Positions 9,537-16,480 of a stretch of DNA of 64,000 nt are shown piece after piece (positions within the stretch are counted from its first letter, which is position 1; each line of letters begins with the position of its first letter). The notes under the pieces were generated by a model. That model ran no database searches and had not been told where the DNA came from. It saw only the letters and a program-made list of their open reading frames with translations. A program made the translations under genes and the position numbers. The DNA lies in NCBI RefSeq assembly GCF_009467825.1, contig NZ_WIOK01000004.1, forward strand, positions 62,001 to 126,000, in the 5' to 3' direction. The DNA is from Cyclobacterium xiamenense. Its GTDB lineage: Bacteria; Bacteroidota; Bacteroidia; Cytophagales; Cyclobacteriaceae.

Positions 9537-10336
9537 TATTTGATTACCAGCAGCGGGATATGGGTATGGTAGGCCATTTCTACGCTATGACTGGATTTAA
9601 AAAGTGAATAAAAGAAGCTTTTTTCTTTGGAAAACATGACGAGCAAGCTATCGGATTTATCCTGAAGGTATCGACTCAACCCCTCGTTTGCATCTTTTCC
9701 GCTGAGTTTTTGAAACGAAAAGTCGCAATCGGGAAAATGCTCGTCCAGGTAGGTTTCAACCCCCTTAAAGCTGATTTCCTTGGTGAAGTCCGCGTCGGAA
9801 GACACGTGGACCACCTCATAGGGTAGGTTCCAGGTTTCGGTCAGTTCGACCAGTTTCCGAAACATGGACTCGTTCTCATTTTCCAGTTCCAGGGCTACCT
9901 TGATCGATTTTACCGCATCAAAACCGGCCCCAAAGGGAACTGCGATGACCGGGACCTCGCTTTCTTTGACAACTGTGGCGGTGTTGGACCCAATCAGGTT
10001 CTTTTTGATCCCACTGGCTCCCTGCGTCCCCATGATGATCAAGTCGTAATCCCCGTTGGCCACGGTGGCAAATATGGCCGTGGACACGGTTCCCTGGATG
10101 ATTTTATAATCCACCTTCACCGAGCCATCGGTTTCGCTGATGGCTTTTTTCAACGCCGCTTTCGCGTCCGTTTCGATGGCTTGAATGATCTCTGCTGCCT
10201 GTGCAGCAAAGTCATACACGGCATAATACGAATACATTAACGTGATACTGGCATCCTGCTGCCGGGCATAGGACCGGGCAAAAGCGAATGCATTGGCGGC
10301 ATTTTCCGACAAATCGGTAGGGACCAAGATTTTCAT
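9536..10336 (-). CDS. universal stress protein, tandem UspA domains
   Basis: 266-residue protein with two UspA-type domains. The first (1-140) is well conserved: MKILVPTDLSENA at the start, and the ATP-binding pattern GTQGASGIKKNLIGSNTATV followed by PVIAVPFG. The second (about 145-266) is more diverged and retains the fold but not a clear G-rich nucleotide motif. Such proteins respond to starvation, low oxygen and other stresses; the biochemical output is usually unknown. It leads a three-gene minus-strand operon (stress protein, quinone oxidoreductase, amidohydrolase) and is divergent from the thioesterase gene, with an FNR-like palindrome between them. Confidence 0.92.
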   Translation of the reverse strand: MKILVPTDLSENAANAFAFARSYARQQDASITLMYSYYAVYDFAAQAAEIIQAIETDAKAALKKAISETDGSVKVDYKIIQGTVSTAIFATVANGDYDLIIMGTQGASGIKKNLIGSNTATVVKESEVPVIAVPFGAGFDAVKSIKVALELENENESMFRKLVELTETWNLPYEVVHVSSDADFTKEISFKGVETYLDEHFPDCDFSFQKLSGKDANEGLSRYLQDKSDSLLVMFSKEKSFFYSLFKSSHSVEMAYHTHIPLLVIK

Positions 10337-10389
10337 AGTATGTGGTTTTTACAGTCATTAAGGTACGGATTTTTAATCGATTCGCCACA

Positions 10390-10403
10390 ATGATTTAAAT
10401 CAT
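10390..10403. promoter_or_regulatory. perfect 14-bp palindrome resembling a CRP/FNR-family box
   Basis: ATGATTTAAATCAT reads the same on both strands and differs from the FNR consensus (TTGAT-N4-ATCAA) only at the outer base of each half. It lies 54 bp upstream of the stress-protein ATG on one side and directly abuts the -7 box of the thioesterase promoter on the other. A bound regulator could activate the stress gene and block the thioesterase gene. The resemblance is seen; the regulator is inferred. Confidence 0.45.
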
Positions 10404-10404
10404 A

Positions 10405-10412
10405 TATCTTTG
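10405..10412 (+). promoter_or_regulatory. -7 promoter box TATCTTTG of the thioesterase gene
   Basis: Exact match to the Bacteroidota -7 consensus TAnnTTTG, 28 bp before the ATG at 10441. No clear TTTG -33 element is seen at the expected distance. Confidence 0.5.
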
Positions 10413-10440
10413 CAATTGACAAGAAATCCATCGCAAGCGT

Positions 10441-10947
10441 ATGTTTGAATTTGATAAGAATAAACACTATCCGAAGGAAACGGAAAGCCGGGTGGTAGTC
10501 CGGTTTCAGGATTGCGACCCGCTCCAACACCTGAATAATGCCAAGTATTTCGATTATTTTTTCAATGCCCGGGAGGACCAGGTTCCCAAGCTGTATGGGG
10601 TGGAAATGATCGATTTTATTCGCAAATACAAGGCCGCCTGGGTGGTGTATAACCACACTATCTCCTATATCCGGCCTGCCCGGGTGGGAGAATGGGTACG
10701 TATCATGAGTCGGGTGATCTGGCACGACCACCAAACAGTACTTATCGAGTATTACATGACCGATGACAACAAGGAAGAGTTGAAAACCCTGCTCTGGACG
10801 ACCATGCGGTACGTAGACATGGCCCAAGGAAAGTCTACCGAACATACAGGTGCGGTAAAGGAATTTCTGCTGGCTGTTTCCGAAAAAATAGACATCGAGA
10901 ATACGAGCATCAAGGGCCGAATCAAAGAAATCAAGGCCAAATTATAA
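10441..10947 (+). CDS. acyl-CoA thioesterase, hotdog fold (4-hydroxybenzoyl-CoA thioesterase type)
   Basis: 168-residue hotdog-fold thioesterase, predicted to hydrolyse acyl-CoA thioesters in the cytosol. The YbgC/FadM-type active-site run is clear near residue 20: VVRFQDCDPLQHLNNAKYFDYF, with the Asp of CDP in the usual catalytic place and the HxNN helix after it. The central hotdog helix and strands (YKAAWVVYNHTISYIRPARVG) are also present. Acyl preference cannot be told. The gene is monocistronic, divergent from the stress-protein operon and convergent with the esterase gene at 11047. Confidence 0.88.
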   Translation: MFEFDKNKHYPKETESRVVVRFQDCDPLQHLNNAKYFDYFFNAREDQVPKLYGVEMIDFIRKYKAAWVVYNHTISYIRPARVGEWVRIMSRVIWHDHQTVLIEYYMTDDNKEELKTLLWTTMRYVDMAQGKSTEHTGAVKEFLLAVSEKIDIENTSIKGRIKEIKAKL

Positions 10948-11046
10948 AACAAACTACCTTCGATGCATCCCGGTGGCAGATTGAATAGGGTTTGGTCCTT
11001 CCTGGCCGCAAACCCGGTGGTGAAAAGACTACCGGTTTTTAAACAA

Positions 11047-13059
11047 CTACAGTCGCGTAAAACCGTGTCTACCTGCGGCTTTGAGACTTTTTTCGGACCA
11101 AAGGTACCGTGCTGGTACTTCTCCCAAAAAGCTTGTTCGGGTGGGGTACAGCAGGGCAGGAATTTGATACATATCCGTACATTTTAGTACCCCCAGGAGT
11201 TCCAATGCCGTATCCATACCGTGTGCGGGGCTGGGTAGGTCATGGGTCTCAGGAGGGTTGGAGAGGATTAGTTTTTCGCAGGATCCATCCAGCAATGCTG
11301 CATACATCGCCACCAGTCCCATTCCGTCCCGAGCCGCGATGCTAATTTTCTGCGGATCCACTCCGGGTAGGTTGCGCGCAAATTCGATAGCCCGTAGGGC
11401 ATCGTACACTTGCATGGAAGGAAGTGTTCTACCTGTCCAGGCTGCCGCTCTCCGAATATGCCAGTTTAACTCAGGTGCCCAACCAACCTCTCCGGTGCCC
11501 CGCACTTCCAGGTAGGCAACGTTTTGGCCCCGGGCAATTTTCTGAGCAAAACTTTCCGAATCCCAACGCAATTCTCCCGGGTTCCGCAAAACGATCACAA
11601 GCGGATGCGCTTCCTCCGGATTTTGGCGGTAAAATACATTCAGTTTCAACCGCCAACCTGCCTCGCTCGTAAAGGCAAATGTCTTGTTTCCATGCGGTGC
11701 CAGATCGTCCGTGCGGTAGATTTCTTTCCCTTCAAAACGTGCCGCTTCTTTGGGAAAGGCGGCAAAGGTATGGGTTCGCAGGTAGTCGGTGACTTTTTTA
11801 TGCAGTTGCAGCAGGTCTGCCTCGTTTTGAATGACAGGGGGCGGGGGCATGTTGAGAAAATGATCCTGAATGACCGGGGTGAGGTCGTCTGCCGGGGCTC
11901 CCTCGCTGTACACCTGCGGCTGTTCGGCCGAAAGCAAGGCTTCCGTATCCGTTTCAATGTCGGTGATCTGTTCGGGCGAAATATGTTTGCCCATCAGGTG
12001 TTCGAGAAAAAAAGAAAAAATGGCCGTACGCGATTTTTTGTGGTAGGAATGTCCCCCGGGGGTTTCTACCAGGCTGACCTGGCCTGTTGCACCCAGGTTC
12101 TGGTAGAAGGTAGCTAATTTTTGGTGAAAGGCACGGGTCGATTCTATGCCATACAACTCGTCCCGATCGGACTGAGCGATCAATAATGGCCGGGGGGCGA
12201 TCAGCGCCCCAATGTCCGTGAAGTCCCATTGGAACGGGTTGTGCGGCATCATGCAATCGCAGTGCCCGTCGATTCGTCGCTCGCCAATTTGAGAATCGAG
12301 GGTTCCCGCTCCACAAACGGGGGCAGCCGCCTTGATTCGGGAATCGGCGGCGGCCAGGTACCAGGTTTGGGATCCGCCTCCCGAAATACCAGTGACGCCC
12401 ACATTTTCCATATCGATTTCCTCCCGTATGGCGAGGTAGTCCAGGGCCCGTATGGCATTCCACAGCTCCACGGCGGCCGGGTTGTAACCCCTGGAGTACC
12501 AATGAAACCAACCTCTGTTATAGGGCCCCCAATGGTGGCCGGCGACTTCGCCAAATTGGACGGTGTCAAAGATTAGGGAAGCAAACCCCAGTTGAGCAAG
12601 CTTTCTGGGATGGGCCTGGTAGTGGACTTTTTGTCCCGGGGCATGTCCAGCGAGGTACAACACCAGTGGGGAGGGTGCGTTGCTGCCTTCGGGAACGTAC
12701 AGGTTGGCGGGTACGTACAATCCGGGCATGGATTCAAAGAAGAATTTCTCGATGCGAAAGCCGTCTTCTTGTACCGTGCCTGTATGCCGAACAGTGGGTG
12801 GGTCGCGCGGTTCTTCCAGTGAAAACCCCATCATTTCCATAAACTGCCGGTGGCGTTCCGGTCGCTCACGTTCCCAAGTGGACGCGGAAAGATCGGCAAG
12901 TGGAAAATCGGCACTCAGGGCAGCAGATGATTGGTACAGGTAGGAAAGGATGGAATTCGGTACCGGCTCTTGCTGCGCTGTGGATACAAAAGGCGATAGC
13001 AGAAGAATAAGGACTAAAAACGGTACGTACCAGGAAAATGAGCGCGACGTGTACATCAT
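11047..13059 (-). CDS. secreted acetylxylan-esterase-like protein with a second, degenerate hydrolase domain
   Basis: 670-residue secreted protein (signal peptide about 1-29, ending VSTAQQ) with two alpha/beta-hydrolase domains in tandem. The first (about 60-350) is of the acetylxylan esterase/dienelactone hydrolase type, with nucleophile elbow TGISGGGS (Ser226), a probable acid Asp in QSDRDELYG and His in ETPGGHSYHKKS. The second (about 430-670) keeps the fold, including VIVLRNPGE and the strand-elbow region IAARDGMGLVAMY, but the residue where the nucleophile Ser should be is Asp578, so it is probably inactive. This architecture occurs in glycan-degrading Bacteroidota and Planctomycetes. 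A likely role is removal of acetyl or similar ester groups from polysaccharides. Confidence 0.82.
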   Translation of the reverse strand: MMYTSRSFSWYVPFLVLILLLSPFVSTAQQEPVPNSILSYLYQSSAALSADFPLADLSASTWERERPERHRQFMEMMGFSLEEPRDPPTVRHTGTVQEDGFRIEKFFFESMPGLYVPANLYVPEGSNAPSPLVLYLAGHAPGQKVHYQAHPRKLAQLGFASLIFDTVQFGEVAGHHWGPYNRGWFHWYSRGYNPAAVELWNAIRALDYLAIREEIDMENVGVTGISGGGSQTWYLAAADSRIKAAAPVCGAGTLDSQIGERRIDGHCDCMMPHNPFQWDFTDIGALIAPRPLLIAQSDRDELYGIESTRAFHQKLATFYQNLGATGQVSLVETPGGHSYHKKSRTAIFSFFLEHLMGKHISPEQITDIETDTEALLSAEQPQVYSEGAPADDLTPVIQDHFLNMPPPPVIQNEADLLQLHKKVTDYLRTHTFAAFPKEAARFEGKEIYRTDDLAPHGNKTFAFTSEAGWRLKLNVFYRQNPEEAHPLVIVLRNPGELRWDSESFAQKIARGQNVAYLEVRGTGEVGWAPELNWHIRRAAAWTGRTLPSMQVYDALRAIEFARNLPGVDPQKISIAARDGMGLVAMYAALLDGSCEKLILSNPPETHDLPSPAHGMDTALELLGVLKCTDMYQIPALLYPTRTSFLGEVPARYLWSEKSLKAAGRHGFTRL

Positions 13060-13250
13060 GAAGTTAGCTGGGTTTATGATTCAGGTATGCCTGAACCGGG
13101 TTTTTTGGCTGCAAGCAATTTTCCAAGCTAGTCAAAATTTTGGAAAAATGCGCAACGACTCGGCCTTGCTTCCGCTAAATATGCCTCATCGCTATCCGTA
13201 CTTTTTGAGAAAAAAATCGGCCGGGGATGCCTCAAGCAAACGAATCGTCC

Positions 13251-13258
13251 TAAATTTG
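13251..13258 (+). promoter_or_regulatory. -7 promoter box TAAATTTG of the phosphatase gene
   Basis: Exact TAnnTTTG match 31 bp upstream of the ATG at 13290, giving a short leader of about 25 nt. No convincing -33 element is visible. Confidence 0.45.
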
Positions 13259-13289
13259 TTGTAGTAGAATCCGAACAAAAGAACAAACC

Positions 13290-14204
13290 ATGGGGCTAGA
13301 TTTTATTGGAGATATACACGGCCATGCCGCCGAACTGGAACAATTGCTGTTCAAACTCGGGTACCGCAAAAAAGGATCCGTCTATGCGCACCCCAGCAGA
13401 AAAGTGCTGTTTGTGGGGGACTATATTGATCGCGGCCCCCAAATCAGGGAAACCCTTGAACTGGTCAAGGGAATGTGCGAAAGCGGCCATGCCACCGCGT
13501 TGATGGGAAATCATGAGTACAATGCGCTCTGTTTTCATTTTCAGGAAAGGGGAGGGGGCCACCTTCGAAAACACCAAATAAAGAATATCATCCAGCATTA
13601 CGACACGCTCAAGCAGTTTCAAAACAAGCAATCTGAGTACGAAAAATACCTGGAATGGTTTAAAACGCTGCCGCTTTATGTGGAAACAGAAGGCTTTAGA
13701 GCTGTCCATGCGTGCTGGGATCAGGAACAAATCGATTTTTTGCAAGCAACGCTGCAAGAACAGAAGTTGACGGATGCGCTGATTTACGATTCGGTCAACG
13801 TTGGAACAGCCCTTAATCTGGCCGTCGAGCAGACCTTAAAAGGAAAAGAGTTGGCGCTACCGGAGGGCGAAACCTACCCGGATAAGGACGGTACGCTGCG
13901 GTCGTCCATACGGATTAAATGGTGGGAAAACCCTTCCCAAATGACCTACCGGTCTATCAGTGTGGAGCCCAACGAAAAACTTCCGGATCTTCCGCTAGAC
14001 GCGGCAGATTTTCCATCCCAGGGGTATTACGGAGTGACCGAAAAAAAGGTGTTTTTTGGGCATTATTGGTTAAAAGGAACTCCCTCCTTTCAAAAAACCA
14101 ATGTCTGTTGCCTGGATTACAGCGTCGCAAACCAAGGAAAGTTGGTAGCTTACCGATACTTCGGCGAGGGGGAGTTGGATGCGCAAAATCTTTGGTACGT
14201 GTAG
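13290..14204 (+). CDS. metallophosphoesterase (ApaH/PrpE-like)
   Basis: Cytosolic calcineurin-type phosphoesterase of the bis(5'-nucleosyl)-tetraphosphatase/PrpE class. The dinuclear metal motifs are intact: GDIHGH (Asp8, His10), GDYIDRG (Asp44, Arg48), GNHEYNAL (Asn74, His75) and a later HACWD. There is no signal peptide. At 304 residues it is longer than PrpE; the C-terminal third (YYGVTEKKVFFGHYWLKG) contains the distal GHY histidine. Candidate substrates are Ap4A-type dinucleotides or phosphoproteins; sequence alone does not separate them. It is followed 74 bp later by the PhyH dioxygenase gene. Confidence 0.88.
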   Translation: MGLDFIGDIHGHAAELEQLLFKLGYRKKGSVYAHPSRKVLFVGDYIDRGPQIRETLELVKGMCESGHATALMGNHEYNALCFHFQERGGGHLRKHQIKNIIQHYDTLKQFQNKQSEYEKYLEWFKTLPLYVETEGFRAVHACWDQEQIDFLQATLQEQKLTDALIYDSVNVGTALNLAVEQTLKGKELALPEGETYPDKDGTLRSSIRIKWWENPSQMTYRSISVEPNEKLPDLPLDAADFPSQGYYGVTEKKVFFGHYWLKGTPSFQKTNVCCLDYSVANQGKLVAYRYFGEGELDAQNLWYV

Positions 14205-14278
14205 AAGAGGCAGAGCAACAAACCGGAGAGGTGTAACATGGCCTTTTATTTTTCGAAAAATATGGTTAGTTTTCCTTT

Positions 14279-15139
14279 ATGAATAGTTTTACCAAACAAC
14301 AAATCCAAGATTATAACCGAGACGGGTACCTGCTTGTGCCGGAGTTTTGTTCCCGGAAGGAAACGGATACGCTGTACCGAGTCGCCATTGAGGACGAAGC
14401 CATGCGAACGAATGCGATGGACCTGAACGACCAATCGGGGAAAAAGACGCGTTTGTCGCTATGGTTCAAGCCGGGTAACGATGTTTTCGGCTACCTGACG
14501 CGGAGCCGAAAAATGGTGCAGTCCGTGGCTGCGCTTTTGGACGGGGACTCCCCGGTTTGCCATTTTCATTCCAAACTCATGCAAAAGGAACCCAAAGTCG
14601 GAGGGGCCTGGGAATGGCATCAGGACTACGGCTATTGGTACAAAAATCAGTTCATGTTTCCGGACCAATTACTTAGTGTGATGGTAGCCCTGACGCCTGC
14701 CACCAAAGAAAATGGTTGTTTGCAGGTAATTAAGGGCTCCCACAAATTGGGTAGAGTCAATCATGGCTTTGCCGGCGAACAGGTAGGGGCAGATCAGGTG
14801 ATGGTCGATAATGCACTAAAAACCATGGAATTGGTATACTGCGAGTTGCAGCCCGGCGATGCCTTGTTTTTTCACAGCAACCTGCTTCACCGCTCGGCCG
14901 CCAACCTATCCGATAAACCCAGGTGGAGCATTATTTCCTGCTTTAATTCCCAATCCAACCTGGCCTACAATGAGACGTCTACTGCCTGGAAAGAACCCAT
15001 CGAGCAAGTGCCGGACGAAGCAATTCTGGAATGGGAAGCGGCTTCTCTTTCGGAGGCAGTTTTTCTAAAAAAAGAAAACGACCCGGCCCTCAAAAATACG
15101 GGTTGGGAAGCAGACGTGCAGGTGCGTAAAGATGGCTGA
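14279..15139 (+). CDS. phytanoyl-CoA dioxygenase (PhyH) family protein
   Basis: Fe(II)/2-oxoglutarate-dependent oxygenase of the PhyH family. The facial triad is visible as HQD (His114, Asp116, in WEWHQDYGYWY) and His204 in LLHRSAANLS; Arg205 or the Arg in KPRWS is a good candidate for binding 2-oxoglutarate. The length of 286 residues is normal and there is no signal peptide. In Bacteroidota such enzymes often sit in carbohydrate-use loci next to sugar isomerases. The next gene is a TIM-barrel isomerase/epimerase, though 290 bp away and possibly with its own promoter. The substrate is unknown. Confidence 0.9.
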   Translation: MNSFTKQQIQDYNRDGYLLVPEFCSRKETDTLYRVAIEDEAMRTNAMDLNDQSGKKTRLSLWFKPGNDVFGYLTRSRKMVQSVAALLDGDSPVCHFHSKLMQKEPKVGGAWEWHQDYGYWYKNQFMFPDQLLSVMVALTPATKENGCLQVIKGSHKLGRVNHGFAGEQVGADQVMVDNALKTMELVYCELQPGDALFFHSNLLHRSAANLSDKPRWSIISCFNSQSNLAYNETSTAWKEPIEQVPDEAILEWEAASLSEAVFLKKENDPALKNTGWEADVQVRKDG

Positions 15140-15369
15140 GTTTTATTTGGTCTGTTCCTGACCTCAGGCCTCGATCTTTCCCAGGAGTTTTTATTCCTGA
15201 CGCATTTTTGGTCGCCTGATTGGGAAGACAGCAGGGTGAATGATTTTCCCGGCCAGGGTTTGCTGGTTTTTAGGTCAGACACTTACTCGAAGCCAAATAA
15301 AATGGATGATTTCCGATGCGAGAACGCACCGGACACGTAAAGCAAAAACCGTAGAAGTTGTTTTTACCC

Positions 15370-15410
15370 ACTAGTTTTTTCCGGTATCGGTTGATACTGG
15401 AAATACTAGT
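15370..15410. repeat. 41-bp imperfect inverted repeat just upstream of the sugar isomerase gene
   Basis: The arms begin and end with ACTAGT and continue as TTCCGGTATC and GATACTGGAA around a GGTT loop. Folded, this gives a stem of about 18 bp with one bulge and one G-T pair. It ends 20 bp before the ATG at 15431, so it is either an operator or a leader hairpin. The rest of 15140-15369 holds nothing I recognise. Confidence 0.5.
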
Positions 15411-15430
15411 AACTAACGATATCAGAAGAC

Positions 15431-16252
15431 ATGTCGATCAAATTTTACGCTCCCTTGTGGGGCAATACGCGCTCGTTTAAGGAATTTTGTAAGAATGTAA
15501 CCGAAGCCGGGTACGAGGGCGTGGAAATGGAACTTCCGCTGGACGTGACGGCGAAGCGCGAGGTGCTGAATACCTTGAAGGACTACGATCTGGAATTGGT
15601 CGCCCAGTACTACCAGTCTTTTGAACCGGACCCGGTAGCCAATTTCGATGCTTACCGTCGCTACCTGGAGCACTTACTGGAGGCCGCCCCGGTAGCGGTT
15701 AACTGCCAAACGGGTAAAGATTTTTTCACATTTCAGGAAAACGAGCCCCATTTTTCGCTGGCTCGAGAACTGTCGGAAGCCTCTGGAATTCCCATCACCC
15801 ACGAAACCCATCGCGGAAAATGCCTGTATTCGGCCCCGGTGGCAGCCATGTATTTTCAGAAAATTCCGGAGCTGCGCATTTGTTTGGATATTTCGCATTG
15901 GTGCAACGTGCACGAGTCTTTACTGGAAGACCAAAAGGAAGCCGTGGATCTGGCCCTTTCCCGAACCGATCACATTCACAGCCGGGTAGGGTTTGCGGAA
16001 GGGCCCCAGGTAAACGATCCCCGGGCTCCGGAATGGAGCGATGCCTTGCAGGCACACCTGGGTTGGTGGGATCGGGTGGTGCAGCGGCACCGCAAGGCCG
16101 GTACCAGCCTGCGTATTACCACCGAGTTTGGACCGTTTCCATACATGCCTTCCCTGGCTTACACCCAAATGCCGGTTGCCAACCAATGGGAAATCAATGT
16201 GTATATGCTGCATTTGCTAAAAGATAGGTACCTGGGAAGCTCTTCTCTTTGA
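15431..16252 (+). CDS. sugar phosphate isomerase/epimerase (xylose-isomerase-like TIM barrel)
   Basis: 273-residue AP-endonuclease-2 type TIM barrel, the fold of xylose isomerase, hydroxypyruvate isomerase and inosose dehydratase. It starts MSIKFYAPLWGNTRSFKEF with the characteristic EAGYEGVEMELP, and has the metal-ligand Glu and His candidates in ITHETHRGKCLY, the LRICLDISHWCNVHE strand and HIHSRVGFAEGPQVNDP. These resemble the divalent-metal sites of the family. It is cytosolic. Its likely role is isomerisation, epimerisation or dehydration of a sugar or inositol derivative. It ends 228 bp before the cytochrome c lipoprotein gene. Confidence 0.85.
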   Translation: MSIKFYAPLWGNTRSFKEFCKNVTEAGYEGVEMELPLDVTAKREVLNTLKDYDLELVAQYYQSFEPDPVANFDAYRRYLEHLLEAAPVAVNCQTGKDFFTFQENEPHFSLARELSEASGIPITHETHRGKCLYSAPVAAMYFQKIPELRICLDISHWCNVHESLLEDQKEAVDLALSRTDHIHSRVGFAEGPQVNDPRAPEWSDALQAHLGWWDRVVQRHRKAGTSLRITTEFGPFPYMPSLAYTQMPVANQWEINVYMLHLLKDRYLGSSSL

Positions 16253-16393
16253 TCGGGAAAGCAGGCAGTAGGCTGGCAAGAGGAAAAGCGAGGGATTTTG
16301 TCAGAAAAATCGAGTTTATTTCGGCAACTTCAACCACATTTTCTGGGCAGTGGTCCCCAAATCCAAATTCAAGGTGCCACCGGCTGGACCTTA

Positions 16394-16442
16394 GCCTCCC
16401 AAAATTTTTGTATTTGAAACTTTTGGCAGTAATTTGGGAGGC
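16394..16442 (+). promoter_or_regulatory. inverted repeat enclosing a candidate promoter
   Basis: The arms GCCTCCCAAA (16394-16403) and TTTGGGAGGC (16433-16442) are a perfect 10-bp inverted repeat. Between and overlapping them lie a -33-like TTTG (16407-16410) and, 19 nt later, TAATTTGG (16430-16437), one base off TAnnTTTG. A repressor bound across both arms would cover the whole promoter. The ATG of the downstream gene is at 16481. Confidence 0.45.
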
Positions 16443-16480
16443 TGTTCTCAAAACTTTAGTAAAGGTTGTTTTATAAACGC

